A stretch of 32,197 bases of DNA from Bacteroidales bacterium (GTDB lineage: Bacteria > Bacteroidota > Bacteroidia > Bacteroidales > B18-G4): positions 1-32,197 of the forward strand of contig JAGYMZ010000030.1 in assembly GCA_018400295.1 (NCBI GenBank), in the 5' to 3' direction. Below, in pieces: positions 9,341-17,674 of the stretch. Position numbers and translations under genes: made by a program. The notes beneath the pieces are model-generated. The model was given only the letters and a program-made list of their open reading frames with translations. It did not search any database and was not told the DNA's origin. Position 1 is the first letter of the stretch. Each line of letters starts with the position of its first letter.

Positions 9341-10180
9341 ATGATCCGATCCAATGTCATCCACATACTGCTTTTCACTGCGCTGAACTTCCCCCTGCTT
9401 TCCTGGGGACAAATACATATTATGATCGATGTGCCTTCCGGAAACCACATAGAAGTCTCCGATCTTTGGAAAATACAGTTGATCAGTGAATCAACCGATA
9501 CCCTGAATATTCAGCTCCGGGGGAGTATACAAGAACTTCAAAAAGGATTGCTTTACCAGGCCTGGTCATCCGGCATATCACTCATCCCAGGAGAGAAAAA
9601 ATCGCTCACAAAAAAAGACCTGGAACCCATCCGGCTGCTTCACATCTCTCCCGGCCTGACTTCAGACAGGGGATCCCCTGCCCCCACCCTTCCCAACGGA
9701 AATTACCGCCTGTGCATAACAGCCATCAATACCCATACTGCCGATAAAAACGGAAAAGACTGCATACAGATAAACCTTGCATCCGAATCAGCCCCTTTGC
9801 TCATTTCTCCTGCAAATATGGCAGAAATATCTGGTCCGGCCCCTGAGTTCGCCTGGACAAAAGCCAAACAGGACGCTGATACGATATACTACGAGATCCG
9901 TATTTACCGGATCAATCCGGAAAATACGGAAAATCCGCCCCTCTCCGGAGAAAAACCATGGTTTCGCAAAAGCGGGATCCGGGAAACCCGTTTCATTTAT
10001 CCCCATAGCAGCAAAGAGCTTCGCCCGTCCATCAGTACCGGAACATCCCGAAAATCCCCCGACCCTCCATACAATTACAGCGTTTACGCCTGGACGATCA
10101 GCGTTTATTGCATGGAAGACCACACACTGATTTCCCGGAGCGAACCATCCGTTTTTATGGTGCCTTCCGAAAAGCGTTGA
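9341..10180 (+). CDS. Secreted protein of unknown function, beta-rich (TANFOR/FN3-like)
   Basis: 279 aa with a signal peptide (about 1-23, ending LLSWGQ). The first half (24-150) reads like the beta-sandwich module found at the start of large Bacteroidota surface proteins: IMIDVPSG, then LPNGNYRLCITAI and a Cys at KDC. The second half has an FN3-like opening (APLLISPANM...P.FAWT). No sorting domain, lipobox or catalytic motif is visible, so it may stay in the periplasm. Coupling to the LytTR regulator suggests it belongs to the regulated function or modulates the sensor; this is inference. The TANFOR-like label is from pattern resemblance only. Confidence 0.65.
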   Translation: MIRSNVIHILLFTALNFPLLSWGQIHIMIDVPSGNHIEVSDLWKIQLISESTDTLNIQLRGSIQELQKGLLYQAWSSGISLIPGEKKSLTKKDLEPIRLLHISPGLTSDRGSPAPTLPNGNYRLCITAINTHTADKNGKDCIQINLASESAPLLISPANMAEISGPAPEFAWTKAKQDADTIYYEIRIYRINPENTENPPLSGEKPWFRKSGIRETRFIYPHSSKELRPSISTGTSRKSPDPPYNYSVYAWTISVYCMEDHTLISRSEPSVFMVPSEKR

Positions 10181-10305
10181 ATACAAAGGATTATATCCAT
10201 TTCTGCTTAGGTACCGGGAACAAAAACCGGAGGCCTGAAAAACCGCATTCCATATCACCCGGATTTCAACAGGAAAAATGTTAATAAAATCACTGATTTT
10301 CTTGA

Positions 10306-12342
<2,037 letters not shown>

Positions 12343-12357
12343 TCGTTAACCGAACAT

Positions 12358-12506
12358 AAAAAAAGCCCCTGAAGACTTGCTTTGTGGTGGATTAGTCATG
12401 AAAAAAAGCAATAGCACACATGGTAGAAAAAACCTGTAATTATGAACAAAGTCAATGCCTTCAGGGGCATGTAAAACTGGATTAACATATTAATTAACCA
12501 ATCGAC
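12358..12506 (-). ncRNA. Orphan attenuator-like small RNA with intrinsic terminator
   Basis: On the minus strand, a predicted transcript starting near 12506 contains GCCCCTGAAG (12459-12468) pairing perfectly with CTTCAGGGGC (12365-12374), directly followed by a U7 run (12358-12364). Inside, ACAAAG/CTTTGT arms extend the stem. A 9-residue mini-ORF with two adjacent Phe codons lies in the loop (12392-12421). The strong promoter is at 12512-12542. No gene follows on this strand: the transcript runs into the 3' end of gyrB. It could be a free-standing small RNA, a leader detached from its operon, or an elaborate terminator between the convergent genes. On the plus strand the same stem lacks a U-run. 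Confidence 0.5.
12392..12421 (-). CDS. Possible leader peptide MCAIAFFHD
   Basis: ATG to TAA, nine residues, read from 12421 down to 12392 inside the loop of the predicted attenuator-like RNA. Two consecutive Phe codons and one His codon just before the terminator arm resemble amino-acid attenuation leaders, but the Phe content is low and no biosynthetic gene follows. There is no strong ribosome-binding site (weak AGG upstream), which is common in this phylum. Chance occurrence cannot be excluded. Confidence 0.2.
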   Translation of the reverse strand: MCAIAFFHD

Positions 12507-12511
12507 AAGGA

Positions 12512-12542
12512 CAAAAATAGATCATTGCAGATGGTAATACAA
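12512..12542 (-). promoter_or_regulatory. Consensus promoter driving the minus-strand small RNA
   Basis: Read on the minus strand: TTG (12542-12540), a 20-nt spacer, then TATTTTTG (12519-12512), a full match to TTG-N20-TAnnTTTG. It is one of the two best promoter matches in the window and points into the hairpin element, away from the DUF2461 gene. Confidence 0.6.
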
Positions 12543-12590
12543 GATTAAATCAGGGAACGGTAAGAAACAATCAGATAACGGTATCCATAC

Positions 12591-13247
12591 TTAATCCAGC
12601 GCCCGGTTGAGAAAATCAATGAAAGGCCTGATGATTTTAAAATCCTGAACCACCTCCTTCGTGAAAGCCTCTGTATCCGCTGGATCTTCATTCAATTTCG
12701 TCCCTGCAACATAACTTTTATACTTCAACAAATCTATATGCGGGACGTCCTTGTCAAAACCAACGGGCGGACGTTTCAATTTCTCATCGTAAAGATCGCC
12801 AAATCGCCGCTTAAATGCTTTTGCTTCAATAATGCTTTTGAATTCTTCCGGATGGATATAGATCTCCTTTCGCACAGCCCGGAGTATGTCGCCGGATGGC
12901 ATCCACATGCCGCCTCCGGCAAAAGACCGGACGGGTTCCAGGTGAAGATAATATCCTGCATACGGACTCTTGCGCCCGCCCCGGGTAATGGAAGCCCCGA
13001 AATTTGTCTTGTATGGCTTTTTATCCCGTGAAAAACGCACATCCCGGTAAATCCTGAAAATGCAATCGCTGGGAACAAGCCCCGTTATGGTTGGATCAAA
13101 TTTCCCGACCTCATTTAACAACAAGGCGACAAAATCGGTAAAAATTGTCCGGGCCTCTTCATAGCGGTCACGATGAGCCTCAAACCACTCACGGTTATTA
13201 TTTTCCTTAACATCGGCTAAAAAATTGAGGACATTTTGCAGTTCCAT
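12591..13247 (-). CDS. DUF2461 (TIGR02453) family protein, 218 aa
   Basis: A cytoplasmic protein of typical family length, recognised by NNREWFEAHRDRYEEA near the N-terminus, the FRIYRDVRFSRDKKPYKTNFGA block and YYLHLEP. The family is widespread in bacteria and has no established biochemical role. The start codon at 13247 gives the family-typical beginning (LQNVLNFLADVKENN). It is convergent with gyrB and divergent from the barrel gene at 13289, with only 41 bp between the two starts, so both promoters must share or overlap that AT-rich gap; I see no clear -7 box there. Confidence 0.88.
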   Translation of the reverse strand: MELQNVLNFLADVKENNNREWFEAHRDRYEEARTIFTDFVALLLNEVGKFDPTITGLVPSDCIFRIYRDVRFSRDKKPYKTNFGASITRGGRKSPYAGYYLHLEPVRSFAGGGMWMPSGDILRAVRKEIYIHPEEFKSIIEAKAFKRRFGDLYDEKLKRPPVGFDKDVPHIDLLKYKSYVAGTKLNEDPADTEAFTKEVVQDFKIIRPFIDFLNRALD

Positions 13248-13288
13248 GTATTAATAAAATAAAGGATAAAACAATTAAACATTAACTA

Positions 13289-14119
13289 ATGAACACTTCA
13301 AAGATAAATCTGTTCGGTAATACACGAACAATTTTCACGGTTTTCATTTATAACCTCTTGATTTTCAATATTCAAGGCCAACCTTCTTCCTGGTCAGCCG
13401 CCCTTTCCGAAAGTACAACGGCCGCCCGCGATCCATGGAGTGTCACAAACAACGTAGCAGGAATCACTTTAAGCAAACAATGGATCCTCGGCGCCACCAT
13501 AGAAAACCGTTACCAGGTAAAGGGACTGAACTACGGGACCTTGTTTCTGTCCGCTCCCTTAAAAAACGGAAATATAGGCATAACATTGCATCATATAGGT
13601 TTTTCCTCCTACCTTGCATCGACCACAGCCCTGTTTTACACCAGGAAATTCAATCCGGGCATTTCCGCAGGGATCAAATTGCATTACCAAAATGAAGGCA
13701 TTGTTCATGAACATATGGATCATGACGTATACGCATCCATCGGAATGATCATTGACCTTTCAGGAAACCTGAGCGCAGGCATTCACATTCTCAAGCCCTC
13801 TCAGTACCTCGGGAAAAAAAATATGGAAACCGATCCTCCCCATATCCGTATTGGTATGGATTATTTCCTGACAAAAAACCTGCACCTGATGACCGCCCTG
13901 CTCAGGGAACGCTTCAACCAAACGATACTGGCAGGCGGACTGGAATACATCTTCCGGGAAAGATTCTTTCTCCGGTTCGGAGTATCTTCCGGCCAACGCT
14001 TCCTTTCCATGGGATCCGGGGTCAAATGGGCCGGGATCCGCCTGGACATCAGCGCATCGTATCATCAAATACTGGGATTTTCACCCGTATGTTCCATCCT
14101 GTATGCATTTGCAAAATGA
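13289..14119 (+). CDS. Envelope beta-barrel protein, PorV/UPF0164-like, 276 aa
   Basis: A hydrophobic N-terminal segment (about residues 15-31, ending IQGQ) serves as signal peptide. Beta strands follow with Gly/aromatic alternation, including the early ARDPWSVTNNVAGI block, which resembles the Asn-rich start of FadL/PorV-like Bacteroidota barrels (inference). The gene ends in an ATGA overlap with the helix-hairpin-helix protein, so the two products are translationally coupled and probably form or build one complex. No catalytic motif is visible. Function unknown. Confidence 0.75.
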   Translation: MNTSKINLFGNTRTIFTVFIYNLLIFNIQGQPSSWSAALSESTTAARDPWSVTNNVAGITLSKQWILGATIENRYQVKGLNYGTLFLSAPLKNGNIGITLHHIGFSSYLASTTALFYTRKFNPGISAGIKLHYQNEGIVHEHMDHDVYASIGMIIDLSGNLSAGIHILKPSQYLGKKNMETDPPHIRIGMDYFLTKNLHLMTALLRERFNQTILAGGLEYIFRERFFLRFGVSSGQRFLSMGSGVKWAGIRLDISASYHQILGFSPVCSILYAFAK

Positions 14120-16227
14120 AGATCCCGGCATTCCTCATCGTACCATTCATGACTTTATGCTGCGCGCATGCCCAGGATACCACCCTTACGCTCACCAATG
14201 CCCGGAATGTACTGAACGCAAGGATTGAAGCCATGGCAGAGAACAAAGAAAAAACCAATGCATCCGGTCAGGTTCTACAGGACCTGGCCCACCTGCAGGA
14301 AAACCCCATATCCCTGAATAAAGCATCCTATGAAGATCTCGCCGTAATAAGCCTGTTGAGTGCGTATCAAATCCAACATCTGCTGGATTACCGTAAGAAC
14401 TATGGGAGGATCTATAGCTATACCGAAATTCTTACCATACCCGGCTTCAATCCGGAAATACTGGGATACCTCCGCTTACTTACAACACTTTCAGAGCATG
14501 CCGGCATGGAGAACGTGAACAAAAGAAAAAAAAACATCCGCGCGAACATATTTCTAAGGTATTCCAGAATAACGGGAAAAGACAAAAAGTACCTGCAGTA
14601 TTCAGACCAGGGGATCAAAGAGGGCGCAACATACCTGGGTTCTCCGGATAAGCTTTTCTTCAGGGCAAACCTCACCATCCGCAACAAGCTGTCCCTGGGA
14701 TTGGTTGCCGACAAAGATGCAGGTGAACCTATGAGACAGGGAAAAATTCCCGATTCAATATGGAATGCTACTGCACATCATATGCCGCGGGGATTTGATT
14801 TTTATTCCGGCTATGTTGCGCTCAGGGATATCTGGATCCTTGAAAAAATAATGGCCGGGAATTTCCATGTGCGTTTCGGACAAGGCCTGACAACCTGGAC
14901 CACCGCCGGCTTTGGCCATTCCCCCACACCATCCGGTGCCATGAAGCGGACCATGGGCATCACCCCTTCGACATCCTCCAACGAAAACCACTACATGCGC
15001 GGCCTGGCATTTACGGCAGGAAAAGGATGCCTGAAAACGCATGTTTTCTATTCGAATGCAAGCCGGGATGCCAATGTGGAGACAAGAGACCCGGAAAACG
15101 GGGATCCACTGAAAATATCATCCCTGCAGGAATCAGGCTACCACCGAACCGTAAACGAGATCAAAAATAAAAATGCCGTCCGGATGATCAATTGGGGAGG
15201 GCATGCGGAGATATCCATCCCTACCCTGAAACTGGGCATATCACTGATGAAAACCCGGCTGAATGCAACCCTGAGCAAACCTGTGAAGCCCTGCAATTTG
15301 TTTGTATTTCAGGGCAGGGAAACCTTTCATACAGGCTTGAACTACATCCAGCAACCCCTGTCACGATGCCTTCTGTTCGGAGAATTTTCCCTGCAGGATA
15401 TGACAAATATTGCCTTTATACAAGGGCTGATTTTCTTTCACGACAGACTGGAATTAAGTCTGATTTTCCGGCATTTTTCCAAAAAGTTCTTCTCTTTTAT
15501 GAACGCACCCCAGCGGGCCTCTTCCGGGGGACCGGAAACGGGCATCTATGTTCAGTTAAGCATACACATGCTCCCCAACTGGATGCTATCCATTTATGGG
15601 GATGCATACAGGCATCCATGGTTACGGTACAGGGTACATTCCCCCTCATACGGAGAGAAATTTTCTATACAATCGGCACATACCATTCTCAAAAAATCAA
15701 AACTTATCCTCACATACCGTTATAAAAAGCAACTCCAAAACATCACGGAAGAACGGTACATCAATATTCCGAGGGAACATGGTATGCACAGGACCACCAT
15801 ACAGGTCGACCATCCGATTAGCCCCGCACTCATTGCAAGAACCCGTATTACCTGGATAAACTGCACGATGGATCAGCCGGCAGTAAAAAACAACACATCG
15901 ACAGGAACTGCATTTGCCCAGGATATACTGTTCCGGCCCGCAGAAAAACCACTGGACCTGACCCTTCGATGGGTTATGTTCCACACAGATGATTATGATG
16001 CGCGTATTTACATGTACGAGCATGATGTGCTGTACTATTTTTCGGCACCTTCCTATTATGGCACGGGAATTCGTGCATACGCCATAGCCAGATGGAAAGC
16101 AAACAGGCGCCTGGACCTGTGGTTAAAAATATCCAGAACGGGATTCCTGAAAGAACCGGAAAGCCTGAAAAAAAACGGGCAATGGCAAAAAACAGAAATC
16201 CGGGTGCAGTGCAGGTTGCACTTCTAA
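14116..16227 (+). CDS. Secreted helix-hairpin-helix (ComEA-like) protein with C-terminal barrel
   Basis: 703 aa. The signal peptide is residues 1-20 (MKIPAFLIVPFM...AHAQ). Residues about 63-125 contain two helix-hairpin-helix motifs (ISLNKASYEDLAVISLLS and YSYTEILTIPGFNPEIL), similar to ComEA and related DNA-binding modules. The remaining roughly 570 residues are beta-rich with aromatic girdles and end in Phe (CRLHF), indicating an outer-membrane barrel. HhH domains commonly bind double-stranded DNA, so a link to DNA uptake is possible but unproven; in this family the HhH may only mediate protein contacts. The start at 14116 overlaps the upstream stop (ATGA). An earlier in-frame ATG at 14026 lies inside the upstream gene and is rejected. 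Confidence 0.82.
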   Translation: MKIPAFLIVPFMTLCCAHAQDTTLTLTNARNVLNARIEAMAENKEKTNASGQVLQDLAHLQENPISLNKASYEDLAVISLLSAYQIQHLLDYRKNYGRIYSYTEILTIPGFNPEILGYLRLLTTLSEHAGMENVNKRKKNIRANIFLRYSRITGKDKKYLQYSDQGIKEGATYLGSPDKLFFRANLTIRNKLSLGLVADKDAGEPMRQGKIPDSIWNATAHHMPRGFDFYSGYVALRDIWILEKIMAGNFHVRFGQGLTTWTTAGFGHSPTPSGAMKRTMGITPSTSSNENHYMRGLAFTAGKGCLKTHVFYSNASRDANVETRDPENGDPLKISSLQESGYHRTVNEIKNKNAVRMINWGGHAEISIPTLKLGISLMKTRLNATLSKPVKPCNLFVFQGRETFHTGLNYIQQPLSRCLLFGEFSLQDMTNIAFIQGLIFFHDRLELSLIFRHFSKKFFSFMNAPQRASSGGPETGIYVQLSIHMLPNWMLSIYGDAYRHPWLRYRVHSPSYGEKFSIQSAHTILKKSKLILTYRYKKQLQNITEERYINIPREHGMHRTTIQVDHPISPALIARTRITWINCTMDQPAVKNNTSTGTAFAQDILFRPAEKPLDLTLRWVMFHTDDYDARIYMYEHDVLYYFSAPSYYGTGIRAYAIARWKANRRLDLWLKISRTGFLKEPESLKKNGQWQKTEIRVQCRLHF

Positions 16228-16278
16228 AATGCCGTGGATCATTCCTGAAAAAAAGCTTGAGTGATCATAGCATTTTTT
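16228..16278 (+). terminator. Imperfect intrinsic terminator after the HhH gene
   Basis: AATGC (16228-16232) pairs with GCATT (16270-16274) and GATCA (16237-16241) with TGATC (16262-16266), followed by T6 (16273-16278). It overlaps the last bases of the convergent DUF58 gene. The stem is interrupted, so strength is uncertain. Confidence 0.4.
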
Positions 16279-17200
16279 CCCTTTTCACAAGATAGGGGAG
16301 CAGTATCTGTTCAAATCCCATGTTGATATCGGCCTCGACAAAATCGATCTTATAATCGCCGCAGCGCAGCATTAAATTCTTTTTAAAATCATGCACCGCC
16401 CGTGTATATTCTTTACGGATATCATGCGGGTTGATCTTTAATTCTTCGCCATTTTCCATATCCACAAACTTGTACGGACGGTTTTCGTACTTGAAATCCA
16501 GCTCCTTGTCCTTGTCAACAACATGAAACAAAACCACTTCGTGCTTATTATGGCGAAGATGCTGAAGGGCAGAGAAGAGTTCATCCTGATCATGGCGATG
16601 ATCGAACATATCGCTGAAGATGATCACCAGGGAACGCTTATGGATCATTTCCGCGATCACGTGTAGCGATTCGGAAGCAAATGTGGCACGGTGCTCACCG
16701 GATGAAAGGGGCCTGAGCATTTTTTCAAGCCTGGAAAATATATAACGGGCATGCACATTGGTGGATCTTGCCTGTGTGGCGAATTCTACCTTTTCAGAAA
16801 ATATACTCAGGCCGAATGCATCCCGCTGTTTCTTCAAAAGCTGCACCAGGGCCGCCGCAGCATAGATCGAAAACGTGATCTTATTGGGGTGATCAATGCC
16901 CGGATTGTCCCTTACCGGGAAATACATAGAGGAAGAATTATCTATGATGATCTGGCATCGCAGGTTGGTTTCCTCCTCATATCTTTTGACGAATAATTTA
17001 TCTGTGCGGCCATATAATTTCCAATCGATATGCTTAACAGACTCTCCTGTGTTGTAAGCCCTGTGTTCGGCAAACTCTACCGAGAAACCATGAAACGGAC
17101 TCTTATGCAAACCGGTTATGAATCCCTCCACAACTTGTTTGGCAATCAATTCCAGGGAACCGAATTGCTGAAGCCTTGTCAGATCAATAGTATTCGCCAT
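16265..17200 (-). CDS. DUF58 domain protein (MoxR-associated, VWA-like), 311 aa
   Basis: Contains the DUF58 signature region FAEHRAYNTGESVKHIDWKLYGRTDKLFVKRYEEE (residues about 40-75), then a VWA-like fold with a MIDAS-type DNSSSM motif. DUF58 proteins usually sit beside a MoxR ATPase and BatA-type proteins and probably act as metal-dependent adaptors. Here none of those partners is adjacent: the gene lies directly downstream of trxA on the same strand. I chose ATG 17200; an extended frame to 17242 would translate through the trxA terminator hairpin and is not credible. Confidence 0.88.
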   Translation of the reverse strand: MANTIDLTRLQQFGSLELIAKQVVEGFITGLHKSPFHGFSVEFAEHRAYNTGESVKHIDWKLYGRTDKLFVKRYEEETNLRCQIIIDNSSSMYFPVRDNPGIDHPNKITFSIYAAAALVQLLKKQRDAFGLSIFSEKVEFATQARSTNVHARYIFSRLEKMLRPLSSGEHRATFASESLHVIAEMIHKRSLVIIFSDMFDHRHDQDELFSALQHLRHNKHEVVLFHVVDKDKELDFKYENRPYKFVDMENGEELKINPHDIRKEYTRAVHDFKKNLMLRCGDYKIDFVEADINMGFEQILLPYLVKREKML

Positions 17201-17211
17201 AATGAATGAAT

Positions 17212-17246
17212 AAAAAAAGGGAGTGGCATGCGTGCATGCCACTCCC
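17212..17246 (-). terminator. Strong intrinsic terminator of trxA
   Basis: A perfect 13-bp stem, GGGAGTGGCATGC (17219-17231) with GCATGCCACTCCC (17234-17246), has a 2-base loop; on the minus strand it is followed by U7 (17218-17212). It stands 11 nt before the ATG of the DUF58 gene, leaving no room for a separate promoter behind it. Confidence 0.8.
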
Positions 17247-17264
17247 CGTCTATTTTTTTTTCGA

Positions 17265-17582
17265 TTAAAGAATGGCCTCCAGTTTACTGCTTAAAACCTG
17301 TTTGGGCACAGCACCCACTTGTTTATCCACAACCTTCCCATCCTTAAAGAACAAAATGGTTGGAATATTACGGATGCCAAATTTGGCCGTAACGCCTGGA
17401 TTGTCGTCAACATTCACCTTGCCAACAACGGTCTTTCCGGCATACTCTTCACCAATTTCCTGGACAATCGGTCCCACCATACGGCAGGGGCCACACCATT
17501 CTGCCCAAAAATCAATAATCACCGGCTTGTCCGCCTTCAATACATATTCCTCAAAATTTGAGTCAGTGATTTCTAATGCCAT
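17265..17582 (-). CDS. trxA: Thioredoxin
   Basis: 105 aa, full length for thioredoxin. The active site WAEWCGPC has redox cysteines Cys30 and Cys33, with buried Asp24 and cis-proline Pro74 (RNIPTILFF). It reduces disulfides of cytoplasmic proteins with electrons from thioredoxin reductase. There is no signal peptide, so it is cytoplasmic. It follows dnaE on the same strand but has its own -7 box in the 92-bp gap, and ends at a strong terminator. Confidence 0.97.
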   Translation of the reverse strand: MALEITDSNFEEYVLKADKPVIIDFWAEWCGPCRMVGPIVQEIGEEYAGKTVVGKVNVDDNPGVTAKFGIRNIPTILFFKDGKVVDKQVGAVPKQVLSSKLEAIL

Positions 17583-17616
17583 GTCTTTTTAATTAAAGGG
17601 TTTAACATAAAAACTT

Positions 17617-17624
17617 CAAAGATA
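17617..17624 (-). promoter_or_regulatory. -7 box of trxA promoter
   Basis: On the minus strand TATCTTTG, a full TAnnTTTG match, 34 nt upstream of the trxA ATG. No TTG is seen at the -33 position, so only half of the promoter is supported. Confidence 0.5.
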
Positions 17625-17674
17625 TTATTTTATTTCATTTGTCCTAATTTCTGGCAATGATAACAAAAGAAGGT

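Noticed and set aside
12358-12468. MITE-like transposable element with terminal inverted repeats
   Set aside because: The 10-bp arms could be termini, but no target-site duplication flanks them, and the promoter plus U-run explain the structure better.
12435-12475. Plus-strand mini-ORF MNKVNAFRGM across the hairpin arm
   Set aside because: No promoter box or terminator is found on the plus strand here; the minus-strand reading has both.
14026-14115. N-terminal extension of the HhH protein to an upstream ATG
   Set aside because: It lies in another frame of the upstream gene and would bury the signal peptide; the ATGA overlap at 14116 is the natural start.
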